Shown one piece after another: positions 8,187-16,501 of a stretch of DNA of 64,000 nucleotides. The translations under genes and the position numbers were made by a program. Below the pieces are notes generated by a model. It was not told where the DNA came from, ran no database searches, and saw only the letters and a program-made list of their open reading frames with translations. Location of the stretch: assembly GCF_014284335.1 (NCBI RefSeq), contig NZ_JACOGF010000018.1, positions 1 to 64,000 of the forward strand. Direction: 5' to 3'. This stretch comes from Undibacterium hunanense (GTDB taxonomy: Bacteria > Pseudomonadota > Gammaproteobacteria > Burkholderiales > Burkholderiaceae_D). The first letter of the stretch is position 1. Every line of letters begins with the position of its first letter.

Positions 8187-9599
8187 TCACCTTAAACTGA
8201 TGGTCTGCCTCTTCCACGCCGGATCCTGCCACTTGTAGAACACGTTCAAAGAGCCGGGTTTGTCAGCACCGTTTTCAACTTGCAGGCTGTCCATGCTGAC
8301 GACTTCAAAACTCTTTTTGAAACGGCCTTCGACTTTGGCTTCGCGTGCCACCAGCATCTTGTTGGTGCCCGGTACCCAGCCGGCAAATTCAGCATAACCC
8401 AGATCGGGGTCACTATTGGCCGGCGGCAGGATGTCGATAATCCAGCCCTGGCTGGTCTGGTGGAATAACCAGAGTTCACGCCAGTTTTCCATCGGTTGCA
8501 CAGCCAGTGTCAGCGCCGTACTTTGAGCATTGGCGCGAGCAGATGCGGCCCACACCACACTATAAGTACAGCGCTTCGCCAGCGGCGTTTTGACATCATG
8601 CTTTGCATCCGTCAGCATGACGCAGGTTTCGCCTGGCTGGCCAGCGGCGGTGACGATGTTCAGGCCGGGTTTGGGTACAACCACCGGTTCAGCAGCCCAG
8701 CGTGTCGTGCCGACACGCACGCCGGCATCAGCGTAGGTATACACGTCTTCATCGGCAAATTCTTCCTTGTTGACGGCAGCCAGTTCGGTCAGTGCACGAT
8801 TGGCGGATTCTGCCACCTGTTCGCCCTTACGGGCACGCTGGAAGGCGATGCTGGACCAGACGCTGGCCTTGCGCATGCGCATGCGGTTTTTCAGATATTC
8901 GGGCAGGCTGGTGGTGTTGACGCGGTCCAGCACGTCGGCGCGCCATTGGTCCAGAGCAAAGCGCTCGGTCGGGCGCATGGCCGGGTCTATGCAATCCTGG
9001 CGTGTCAATGCCAGGGCGGCGCGGGCCTTTTGATCTGGCGTGGCATTCATCGCCAGTACCCGACGGAAGGCTTCGCCGTCATAGCAAAGCTGCATGCGAC
9101 CTTCGCGTTCATAGCCTTTGATGTTGATGCCATAATTGGCCACCACTTCCAGATGTGCCGCTATGGTCGCTTCATTTTGTTTGGGCTGTTTGCTGGATGC
9201 ACGCTTTGCCAAACGTTCTGCCATGGTGCCAAGCGCATCAAAGGCTTCGGCACCAATGGCAGTTGCCGGTGCAGCTTTCAGGTAGGCGGCGGTATAGCTG
9301 ATACCCAGGGCTTCCGCCCCCGGTGTATCGCGCAGAAAACGAATGACGGCAAAGGCATCGGGGGCATCATCCGGCTGCATGGACACCAGGCGCACCTGCG
9401 ACGTCTTGATGTAACCGGCGCGTTCACGCCGGTGGTCATACACTTGCAGGTAGTCGAGTTTTTCACCGCGAATTTCCAGGCTGTCGCCCTGCCACAGGAT
9501 GGCCTGTTGTTGCGCACCGTCTTTGGGGGCAGCGCGCAACTGTGCCTGGTCCTGGGTAACAACAGCAAGTACGGCGACAGCAGCTAAAGTAGCAAACAT
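8187..9599 (-). CDS. Secreted protein with N-terminal SH3-like domain
   Basis: 470 aa with a short signal peptide (MFATLAAVAVLAVVTQ). Residues about 18-75 (LRAAPKDGAQQQAILWQGDSLE...DYLQVYDHRRERAGYIKTSQV) have the pattern of a bacterial SH3 domain, which often binds peptidoglycan or peptides. The remainder, with an alpha-helical middle and a C-terminal beta-rich part, is not recognised. Its ATG lies 2 bp after the stop of the SPFH protein gene, so the two are co-transcribed and probably work together at the membrane or periplasm. Confidence 0.75.
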   Translation of the reverse strand: MFATLAAVAVLAVVTQDQAQLRAAPKDGAQQQAILWQGDSLEIRGEKLDYLQVYDHRRERAGYIKTSQVRLVSMQPDDAPDAFAVIRFLRDTPGAEALGISYTAAYLKAAPATAIGAEAFDALGTMAERLAKRASSKQPKQNEATIAAHLEVVANYGINIKGYEREGRMQLCYDGEAFRRVLAMNATPDQKARAALALTRQDCIDPAMRPTERFALDQWRADVLDRVNTTSLPEYLKNRMRMRKASVWSSIAFQRARKGEQVAESANRALTELAAVNKEEFADEDVYTYADAGVRVGTTRWAAEPVVVPKPGLNIVTAAGQPGETCVMLTDAKHDVKTPLAKRCTYSVVWAASARANAQSTALTLAVQPMENWRELWLFHQTSQGWIIDILPPANSDPDLGYAEFAGWVPGTNKMLVAREAKVEGRFKKSFEVVSMDSLQVENGADKPGSLNVFYKWQDPAWKRQTISLR

Positions 9600-9601
9600 G
9601 A

Positions 9602-10900
9602 TTATTGGCTTTCCTTGTTGTCGTTGATTGCTTCAGCTTCAGCCGACACTTTTTGTTGCGTAGCCTGAGCATTTTTACCAGCGCCCAGCAAGGCCGAACC
9701 GATGAAACCGCCATCAGCCGGTGGTGGCGCGATGATGACCGAGATCTTGTCCGACAATTTGTCAGCCATGGTTTTTTGTATCAGCAAGGGGTGCTTGGTC
9801 AGCAAGGCACCATCGCGCTCCAGTTGTGAACTGGCGACCTTGCCGACCAAGTCTTGCCGGTAGGCTTCGGCATCGGCCAGCTTGCGGCGCGAATCGGCTT
9901 CACCCTGGGCTTCGATGACGCGTGCCTGGGCTGTACCTTCCGAAGTTTTGATGCGTGAGACCTTTTCAGCCTCAGCTTCAAACTGGCGTTGCTCTATCTG
10001 TTTCTGCTTGAACGGCAATACGTGTTTCATGGCTTCTTCCTGTGCTCTGGCAGCGATGATCTGTTCATTACCGGCGGCTTCGGCGGCTTTTTCGCGCTTG
10101 ATCTTGTCGGCATCTGCTTCCAGCGCAGTTTGCTTGACCTGCTTGTCTTTCAGTTCCAGGGTGTAGCGCATTTTTTCGCTTTCCAGTTCTTCTGCCAGCA
10201 GTTTTTCCATGCCGCGTTTATAGTCGACTGGCAAATCCACCTTGCCCATCATGACGCTGCGCAAAAGGATACCGTCCGCGGCCAGCTTGGGCTTCAATTC
10301 GGTTTCTATCATTTGTTGGATTTCTGCCCGTTTGCTGGAAAAAATTTCCCTTACCGTATAACGGGTAAATGCCTTGTAAATGACACCCTGCACTGCCGGC
10401 TCGACGATTTCTGCATTGATGTTTTCGGGCAGGCTTTTGGACATGGCCGCCAGTTTGCTGGGGTCAAACGCATATCGTATGCTCAGGTCCACACCCAGTG
10501 AAAGGCCTTCTACCGACTGGAAAGGTGCTTCGCCATCGGCGCGGCTGCTACGTGTGGGACGATACAACTGATCTTGCAGATTGAACAGACGCAGTTCATG
10601 CAGGCCAGGCACAACGATCACTGCGCCGTCACGTACCTGTTCTGCACTACCGGTCAACTGATTGATACGCACGCCGACTTCACCACGCGGTATGCGCTGC
10701 ATAGGTGGGTGAGTACTGATGGCATACACGGCACCACCAACCAGACTCAATACAACCAGGCGGTTGAAAGTGGTTTTGCTGAAAACGCCAGACCCTGCCG
10801 TTACCCTGGCCCCGGCTTTGAGTCCCGAAGCGCTTTTGCTAAAGACAGAAGACAGAGTGGATCGTACGGCTTGTACCAGGGATTTGATACGGTCAGACAT
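9602..10900 (-). CDS. SPFH/band-7 (prohibitin-like) membrane protein
   Basis: 432 aa from the ATG at 10900, which has GGAGAG about 7 nt upstream; the longer frame to 11026 adds an unlikely N-terminus. A single membrane helix (about 40-60, FNRLVVLSLVGGAVYAIST) is followed by an SPFH domain (GEVGVRINQLTGSAEQVRDGA... through about 230) and a long charged, alanine-rich coiled coil (about 235-375). SPFH proteins form large oligomeric rings that organise membrane microdomains and hold proteases or other clients. Here it is paired with a secreted SH3-like protein and faces a two-component system. No FtsH or NfeD partner is present nearby. Confidence 0.88.
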   Translation of the reverse strand: MSDRIKSLVQAVRSTLSSVFSKSASGLKAGARVTAGSGVFSKTTFNRLVVLSLVGGAVYAISTHPPMQRIPRGEVGVRINQLTGSAEQVRDGAVIVVPGLHELRLFNLQDQLYRPTRSSRADGEAPFQSVEGLSLGVDLSIRYAFDPSKLAAMSKSLPENINAEIVEPAVQGVIYKAFTRYTVREIFSSKRAEIQQMIETELKPKLAADGILLRSVMMGKVDLPVDYKRGMEKLLAEELESEKMRYTLELKDKQVKQTALEADADKIKREKAAEAAGNEQIIAARAQEEAMKHVLPFKQKQIEQRQFEAEAEKVSRIKTSEGTAQARVIEAQGEADSRRKLADAEAYRQDLVGKVASSQLERDGALLTKHPLLIQKTMADKLSDKISVIIAPPPADGGFIGSALLGAGKNAQATQQKVSAEAEAINDNKESQ

Positions 10901-11156
10901 GATAACTCTCCAATGATGGTGTTTTTTCAGGGTTCCTTGCAGTGGCGTTTGCCCTGCTTCCCTGATACACATCATGCTCCGCAAACCCCGGAGCATACAA
11001 TGCTGTGGCAGGGGCAGAAATATCACTGTTGCAAGCTATTTATTCCCAGCCTGGAATAAGCCTTGCCGCGTGTGAAGAAAAACTCACAGCCGCATTATGA
11101 CTTTTGCCGGAAAACCGTGGATACTGCTGATATCGTATTAATTGCAGGGGTATACC

Positions 11157-11891
11157 GTGGTAAAAGTAGCTGTCATCGAAGACGATCTGCCCACCAGCAA
11201 CCAGTTAAAAAGCTGGATAGAGGCAGCCAAACCCGGCATCCACATAGATCAGTGGTTCAGCCGCGACGATGCCGAAGCAGCGATTGCACGCGAGAATTAT
11301 GACCTGGTGGTGCTGGACATAGAACTGGGGCGCGAGCGCCATGCCGGCGTTGCCATCATCAATGCCATCAACAAGCAGCATGCAACGCCTGTGCTGGTTG
11401 TGTCAGCCATGCCGGCCACCATCTACCGCAGCATCATGAAGGCGCTGGACGCCTGGGATTATCTGCAAAAGGCCACCTTTGAAGAAGCCGATTTCATAGA
11501 AACCTTTCTGGAAATCCTGCGCTCGGTCAAAGATCGCAAGCAGCACCTTAGTCAGAATGCTGCCTACAAGGAAGCAGCAAAAACGCCGGTTGCCGACCAG
11601 CTCAGCATGGACCCATTGCGCCAGCGCACACCCATCTGGCGCGGCCAGCGCATCAACCTGCCGCTGACGGCGCAGCGCATACTCGCGGCTCTGTTCGCCC
11701 GCCGTGGCCAGGTGGTGTCGTATGAAGATTTGTATGAAGTCGTCAAGAGCGGACGCAACCGCGACAACATCCGCAAACATGTCTCGACCATACGCGATGC
11801 CTTCCGCGAAATTGATGCAGATTTTGAATGCATAGAAAACGTCCCCATGCGCGGTTTCAGATGGGTGGATGACGACGCAGGCAGGCACTGA
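11157..11891 (+). CDS. OmpR-family response regulator
   Basis: About 244 aa from a GTG at 11157 that follows an AGGGG site; a TTG at 11142 is possible. The N-terminal receiver has the acidic pair EDD, the phosphoacceptor Asp in DLVVLDIEL, Ser in VVSAMP and Lys in YLQKATF. The C-terminal part (about 160-240) is a winged-helix Trans_reg_C-type domain (LTAQRILAALFARRGQVVSYEDLYEVV...DNIRKHVSTIRDAF...GFRWV). The stop is 1 bp before the kinase ATG. It is divergent from the SPFH operon, which it may control. Confidence 0.9.
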   Translation: MVKVAVIEDDLPTSNQLKSWIEAAKPGIHIDQWFSRDDAEAAIARENYDLVVLDIELGRERHAGVAIINAINKQHATPVLVVSAMPATIYRSIMKALDAWDYLQKATFEEADFIETFLEILRSVKDRKQHLSQNAAYKEAAKTPVADQLSMDPLRQRTPIWRGQRINLPLTAQRILAALFARRGQVVSYEDLYEVVKSGRNRDNIRKHVSTIRDAFREIDADFECIENVPMRGFRWVDDDAGRH

Positions 11892-11892
11892 C

Positions 11893-13962
11893 ATGACCAA
11901 GTTCTTGCTGGCGACTTACCGGTTGCGGATATTATTTCGTGGCGTTTTCCTGTTGCTGGCATTGGCGACGGTGGGTCTGGCGCTGTCTGTACTACAGCAG
12001 GAAAAACAACTCAGCTATAACAACTACCAGAGCAACTTCAACAAAACCCGTTTGCAGATTTCAGCAACCCTGCGCCATCCAGCAGGACAACTGGCGTTGT
12101 TGAACCCGCCTGCAGAAAAACAGCGTGCCGCATTGCGGCCCTTGCTGCTGCCGTATTCTGCCATTGATTTTGATGACCAGAACAAGGTACAACAGGCTAT
12201 CGCCATGTCAGGTTGCCTGGTGCAATACGGCAATGATGGCGCGCTGTGCAGCGGTATAGGCAACAACCCCTGGGCTGGTGGTTTCATCTATGTTGCAGGC
12301 AATTTTAATAGCACGCAACTGGTCTCGCATAAGCGCGGTAATGAAAGCCTGACACAGGCGCACAGGCTGAAAGTCAGTGTCAGCCTGCGCGGCCAGACCT
12401 ATCGCTGGATAGCGCCATTTGAAGAAGAAGCCGCACCGGCCAGACAAAACCAGGGCGTGCGTGGACGCTGGACGGGCTTCAACGAAAGCGAAGCAAATAA
12501 ACCGAATGCACGTCCGGTCAGGGATTTCCGTGGCTGGGCCTGGCAACAGGCGATCTGCAATCAGGCCGATCAGGATGACAAGGATGTCAACTGCCAGAAA
12601 AACACCTTCTTCTCATTGCGTCTGCCTATCCCGGTCTTGCAGGAAGCCCTGTTTGAAAAGAAACGCCCCGTCTGGCCGCCACAAGACCTGGACCAGATGG
12701 AAGTCAGCCTGTCCGTATTGCCACCTGACTCTGAAACAGCGCTGCTCGACAGCAAGAATGCGCCAACAGCCACCCCGTTTTCGCTCAAGGATTTGCAGGG
12801 CAATCTCTTGCCTGGCGAAACCCTGCGCATACGCAAGCGCGACGGCCAGGAAAGCAAGTATGACCTGATCAACCTGACCGGTGCATTCGAACAAAGCGAC
12901 GAATCATGGAATATCATCACCCGTCTGATACGCCGCCTGCCGGTGGATGAATACGATATCCCGCTGGAAAGCCGCGAAACCATCAACACCCCACTGGCAA
13001 ATTATGAAGTCTTGCTGAAAGGCGATGTGCGCAGCGTCAGCAAAAGCCTGAGCGTGGTCGCCAGCCGCGTGTCCTGGTTTGTCGGCGCCATGTTGCTGGC
13101 GCTGACGCTGGCCTGGCTGCTGATCGAAATCAGCATCATACGGCGTATCACCCTGCTGACCAAACGTGCCGTGTCACTGTCCAGGACCATGAAGGGTGCG
13201 GGCGAACTGGAACAATTCGATATCAGTGATTTGCGCAGCCCGGATGAACTGGGCGTACTCGCCAGTTGCCTGCATGATTTGCTGCGGCGGGTGAAAGAAG
13301 ATGTGGAACGCGAAACCATACGCACCGAACAGGAAAAAGAAATGTGGCACGCAGTCGGCCATGAAATCATGTCGCCCCTGCAGTCCCTGATGGTCTTGCA
13401 TGGCAGCCCGGATGATCAAAGCAACCGCTACATCAGCCGCATGCAGCAAGCCATACGTGTGCTGTATGGCAGTGCCTCGCCCAGCGAAGCATTTCAATCC
13501 ACCGTCTTGCAGGTCAGTGAAATTGATATCACGTTATTCCTGAAAAACGTGGCCGACAATGCGCCACTGGTGGGCATACCGGACGTAGCCTATCAGGGCA
13601 CGGATGAAGTCGTCATGGTCAAGGCAGATGAATATTCACTGGAAGATGTCGTCACCCACGTCTTGCGCAATGCAGAACGTTATCGCAAGACTGGCAGCGT
13701 CATCAGCATCAAATTGCAAACCAGTGAAACCGCCGTGACGATCGCCATAGACAATGACGGTCCACACATTGCCGACGATCTGATCGATAAAATTTTTGAA
13801 TATGGCGTATCAGACCAACAGGATTCCGCTGCCAACGGCAATCGTGGCCAGGGCCTGTTTGTCGCCAAGACCTATATGGCAAAAATGGGCGGCACCATCA
13901 GCGTGCAAAATGTCGCTGATGGCGTGAGTTTCATACTCAGTCTGCAAAGAGGTAATTGCTGA
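11893..13962 (+). CDS. Sensor histidine kinase with large periplasmic domain
   Basis: 689 aa from the ATG at 11893; a longer in-frame start at 11869 would overlap the regulator. Two membrane helices (about 12-34 and 394-417) bracket a ~360-residue periplasmic domain of unknown fold. A HAMP-like segment follows, then the phosphoacceptor H490 in VGHEIMSPL and an HATPase domain with HVLRNAERY (N593), DNDGPH and GNRGQGLFVAK. The large sensor domain contains four cysteines (about 108, 119, 222 and 234 in this numbering) that could form disulfides. It pairs with the preceding response regulator. Confidence 0.9.
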   Translation: MTKFLLATYRLRILFRGVFLLLALATVGLALSVLQQEKQLSYNNYQSNFNKTRLQISATLRHPAGQLALLNPPAEKQRAALRPLLLPYSAIDFDDQNKVQQAIAMSGCLVQYGNDGALCSGIGNNPWAGGFIYVAGNFNSTQLVSHKRGNESLTQAHRLKVSVSLRGQTYRWIAPFEEEAAPARQNQGVRGRWTGFNESEANKPNARPVRDFRGWAWQQAICNQADQDDKDVNCQKNTFFSLRLPIPVLQEALFEKKRPVWPPQDLDQMEVSLSVLPPDSETALLDSKNAPTATPFSLKDLQGNLLPGETLRIRKRDGQESKYDLINLTGAFEQSDESWNIITRLIRRLPVDEYDIPLESRETINTPLANYEVLLKGDVRSVSKSLSVVASRVSWFVGAMLLALTLAWLLIEISIIRRITLLTKRAVSLSRTMKGAGELEQFDISDLRSPDELGVLASCLHDLLRRVKEDVERETIRTEQEKEMWHAVGHEIMSPLQSLMVLHGSPDDQSNRYISRMQQAIRVLYGSASPSEAFQSTVLQVSEIDITLFLKNVADNAPLVGIPDVAYQGTDEVVMVKADEYSLEDVVTHVLRNAERYRKTGSVISIKLQTSETAVTIAIDNDGPHIADDLIDKIFEYGVSDQQDSAANGNRGQGLFVAKTYMAKMGGTISVQNVADGVSFILSLQRGNC

Positions 13963-13975
13963 CGGTTGCGAGAAA

Positions 13976-14038
13976 TAAAATCAGCTTTCTTGCCTATGCC
14001 CGACAGGGCATGTCACGCTACAGCAAGATTGATTTTTT
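13976..14038. terminator. Bidirectional terminator-like hairpin
   Basis: It lies between the convergent kinase and cupredoxin genes. Outer arms aaaatca...ttcttgc and gcaagattgatttttt can pair, and inside them atgccc-gaca-gggcat forms a 6-bp stem. A-rich left and T-rich right flanks suit termination on both strands. Confidence 0.55.
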
Positions 14039-14047
14039 CAGCAGCCC

Positions 14048-14437
14048 CTAGGTTTTGATGATGAGCTTCCCGCTCATTCCCTCATGCCCGTCACCGCAAA
14101 AATTGTCGCATAAAAAATCATACTCTCCGGGCTTGTCTGCTTTCAGTTCCACATTGATGACTTTGCCTGGTACCAAATCCCTACGAAGATTAAAATCAGG
14201 CAAGTTGAAACCGTGCGGAAAATCCAGCGCACTCAAGGCCAATACGATGGTTTCCCCCACTCTGACTTCGATACGATTGGGGGTAAATGAAAATTTTTGC
14301 GCCTTGACCGGAATCACGTGTTTTTTAGTATTTCCCTGCGCCACGGCTAGTTGACTCCAGGTCATGGCGGCAGTCGCACTCAATAGTGTTAGCGACATGC
14401 CGGTACAAAAAAGACGTCTTGATGTATTCATCGTCAT
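14048..14437 (-). CDS. CuA-type periplasmic cupredoxin
   Basis: 129 aa with a leader peptide (about 1-34, ending AVA-QG). The mature beta-sandwich carries H75 (DFPHGF) and then C110-x3-C114-x3-H118-x2-M121 in the motif CDNFCGDGHEGM. This is the exact ligand spacing of the binuclear CuA centre of cytochrome oxidase subunit II and N2O reductase, not of a type 1 blue copper site. A soluble electron-transfer or copper-binding role in the periplasm is inferred. Its start overlaps the stop of the metallophosphoesterase gene by 4 bp. It is the last gene of the operon facing the ECF sigma factor. Confidence 0.85.
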   Translation of the reverse strand: MTMNTSRRLFCTGMSLTLLSATAAMTWSQLAVAQGNTKKHVIPVKAQKFSFTPNRIEVRVGETIVLALSALDFPHGFNLPDFNLRRDLVPGKVINVELKADKPGEYDFLCDNFCGDGHEGMSGKLIIKT

Positions 14438-15306
14438 GCCTTTATCACTGGAAATTCAGTCACGCTGGCGATCTTGCCGTCCACATCAACTTCCCGGAAC
14501 CCCAGTCCCTGAAAAGGTGCGTCCGGCTTCCATGGCAAAGGTGTACGCTTGTCTTGTGAACCGGGGGCAGGAAGCGGGAATATCAGGGATTTGGCTGCGT
14601 GATGCGGAATATGGCCAGTCATGTGATGGTGCTCCTGATGAATGTGGCCATAAAACACGGTGACATTGGTATAGGGCATCAACAGGCTGACTGCCTGTGC
14701 ACCGTCACGCGTAGCCCAATCCCATTTGGGTACCAGGTCAAACAGGGGTCTGTGGGTGAATAGCACAATGGGAGCATCTTTTGCCTGTCTGGCCAGATCG
14801 GCCTGTAGCCAGGCCAATTGTTTTTCACCTATGCGGGCTCCCGCATCAGACACATTGTCAAGGGCAATAAAATGCACGCCTTTGTGATCGAAGGAATAGC
14901 TGCTTGCACCAAAATATTCATTGAAGGCAGCGCCGGAATCAAGTGAGGCGTCGTGTTCACCAGGGATGAAACGGATATTCCTGACCTTCAGGCCACCAAT
15001 GATTTCTTTAAATTCTGCCATGCGCCTGCGGCGCTCAACCGGGTCATCTGTCGTATGCGTCAAATCACCGGTAAAAATGATGAAGTCAGGTTGATGCTGC
15101 AAGGCGTTTACGCTTTCTATGGCCTTATGCAAGGTATTTTTCGCTTCCGGGTTGGCATCACCGCTGTAACCCCAATGTGTGTCCGATAATTGCACAAAAT
15201 AAAAGTCGGCCTCTGTGTTCGCCTGCACGGAAGCATGCAGGCCAGACATGAATACTGCACCACCGCCAAGGGCAGCAAGTTTCAAGAAACTTCTACGGTC
15301 TATCAT
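14434..15306 (-). CDS. Tat-exported metallophosphoesterase
   Basis: 290 aa. The N-terminus DRRSFLKLAALGGGAVF is a twin-arginine signal, so the protein is exported folded, probably with metals loaded. Calcineurin-type motifs are seen in order: SDTHWG (D-x-H), TGDLTH (GD), PGEHDA (in place of the usual GNHD), FTHRPL and YGHIHQEHHH (GHxH). The Asn-to-Glu change in GNHD is notable, because that Asn normally helps bridge the metals and bind phosphate. The substrate is unknown. It sits between the cytochrome c and cupredoxin genes and probably belongs to the ECF regulon. Confidence 0.87.
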   Translation of the reverse strand: MIDRRSFLKLAALGGGAVFMSGLHASVQANTEADFYFVQLSDTHWGYSGDANPEAKNTLHKAIESVNALQHQPDFIIFTGDLTHTTDDPVERRRRMAEFKEIIGGLKVRNIRFIPGEHDASLDSGAAFNEYFGASSYSFDHKGVHFIALDNVSDAGARIGEKQLAWLQADLARQAKDAPIVLFTHRPLFDLVPKWDWATRDGAQAVSLLMPYTNVTVFYGHIHQEHHHMTGHIPHHAAKSLIFPLPAPGSQDKRTPLPWKPDAPFQGLGFREVDVDGKIASVTEFPVIKA

Positions 15307-15381
15307 GATATTTCCTTTACTGAAAATGACAGTGCGTCTTGCTCAGGATGAAGACAGAACAGCAATGCCGGAGTGGAGAAA

Positions 15382-15765
15382 TTAACGATCAACTTTCAGG
15401 GTCTTCAGATACGCAATCAGGTGTGCACGCTCGCGGGCAGAAGGAATGGAAATACCCATTTTTTGACCTGGCACCAGTTTTTCGGGATTGCGCAGCCATG
15501 CATCAAGCAGCTTCTCATTCCAGACCAGGTCTGATTTGCTCAGTGCTACCGAATAGATATAGCCGTCAACGCTGCCCGCTTTGCGCCCGACCACACCAAG
15601 GTGCGCCGGGCCAACGCCGTTAAATTGCATAGCATGGCAAGCCGCGCATTTTGCCTGGTAGAGCACCTGCCCGACGGCAGCATCACCTGCTGCCTGTGCC
15701 GCGCGTGCTTCCTGCATCCCGGTAAAACTGACTGCCAGCATCAGTAAATATGTTCGACTATTCAT
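15382..15765 (-). CDS. Class I cytochrome c
   Basis: 127 aa with a signal peptide (to about 23, EARA-AQ). The haem-binding motif C40-A-A-C43-H44 is followed by a GVGPAHLGVVGRKAG segment, and M103 in PGQKMGISIP is the distal ligand. This is the pattern of mitochondrial-type/c552 monohaem cytochromes c (KMG...P). It would carry electrons in the periplasm. It is the first gene after the minus-strand ECF-type promoter at 15808-15837, 75 bp ahead of the metallophosphoesterase gene. Confidence 0.92.
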   Translation of the reverse strand: MNSRTYLLMLAVSFTGMQEARAAQAAGDAAVGQVLYQAKCAACHAMQFNGVGPAHLGVVGRKAGSVDGYIYSVALSKSDLVWNEKLLDAWLRNPEKLVPGQKMGISIPSARERAHLIAYLKTLKVDR

Positions 15766-15807
15766 CTCATAAGCCTTATGCTTGTTGTGACAATTTTCAC
15801 AGAGGCA

Positions 15808-15837
15808 AATACTCGCAAGAGCAGTGATTTATTCCCG
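15808..15837 (-). promoter_or_regulatory. ECF-type promoter of the cytochrome c operon
   Basis: On the minus strand the sequence is CGGGAATAAATC, 11 nt, then GAGTATT. The plus-strand promoter of the sigma factor gene has the identical first block, the same 11-nt spacer and GAGTCTT. The second block ends about 43 bp before the cytochrome c ATG. The -35/-10 assignment is inferred from this match and from the GGAAT/GTC-like character of ECF promoters. Confidence 0.65.
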
Positions 15838-15876
15838 GAATTTAAAATCTTTTTTCCGGAATTTTATTTTTTTGAG

Positions 15877-15906
15877 CGGGAATAAATCTGACTGATATTG
15901 AGTCTT
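15877..15906 (+). promoter_or_regulatory. ECF-type autoregulatory promoter of the sigma factor gene
   Basis: CGGGAATAAATC (15877-15888), an 11-nt spacer and GAGTCTT (15900-15906) mirror the promoter of the divergent operon. The ATG at 15926 with its AAGGA site lies just downstream, giving a short leader. Autoregulation by the encoded ECF factor is inferred. Confidence 0.65.
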
Positions 15907-15925
15907 CATAGCAAGGATCAATAAA

Positions 15926-16501
15926 ATGGGTGTTTTTTTGAGAGAAGACCGTGCCGCCAAAGAATTTGAAACCCTGGTCCTGGCCCATCTGGACACGGCA
16001 TACAATCTGGCGCGCTGGCTGACGCGCAATGACCATGATGCGGAGGATCTGGTGCAGAATGCCTATCTGCGGGCTTTCCGTTTCCGCGACAGTTATCGCG
16101 GGGGCGATATCCGGGTCTGGCTCATGACCATCGTCCGCAATACCTATTACACCAGTTTGCGCGACGGCAAAGCGATGAGCGCAGACATTGGTTTTGATGA
16201 AGACCTGCATGGCGATGCTGAAGCCGCCAATGATGATTCGGCCTATGCCTTCAACAAAGACCCTGCGCATGCATTGGAAGATCGCGACCAGCGCAATATG
16301 GTCAACCGTGCCTTGGAAAAACTGCCGCAAGTATTCAAGGAAGTGCTGGTATTGAAAGAGATGGATGATTTTTCCTATAAAGAAATCGCCGATGTCACTG
16401 GCATCCCCATAGGAACAGTCATGTCAAGGCTGGCAAGGGCCAGGAAGTTATTGCTGGGATTGTTAAGAACTGAACAGCAGGGAGACGGACATGGAATGTA
16501 A
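15926..16501 (+). CDS. ECF-family RNA polymerase sigma factor (RpoE-like)
   Basis: 191 aa. Sigma region 2 (about 15-80: ARWLTRNDHDAEDLVQNAYLR, then RVWLMTIVRNTYY) and region 4 (about 130-180: LEKLPQVFKEVLVLKEMDDFSYKEIADV, PIGTVMSRLARARK) are clear, with an acidic linker between them. It directs RNA polymerase to a small set of promoters once released by its anti-sigma factor. The stop overlaps the anti-sigma start by 11 bp, so they are coupled. Matching promoters on both sides of the gap suggest it drives itself and the cytochrome c/phosphoesterase/cupredoxin operon. Confidence 0.95.
   Translation: MGVFLREDRAAKEFETLVLAHLDTAYNLARWLTRNDHDAEDLVQNAYLRAFRFRDSYRGGDIRVWLMTIVRNTYYTSLRDGKAMSADIGFDEDLHGDAEAANDDSAYAFNKDPAHALEDRDQRNMVNRALEKLPQVFKEVLVLKEMDDFSYKEIADVTGIPIGTVMSRLARARKLLLGLLRTEQQGDGHGM

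Noticed and set aside
8496-9587. 363-aa open frame on the plus strand
   Set aside because: It is a shadow of the secreted SH3-like gene on the minus strand, rich in His/Cys/Gly with no domain pattern.
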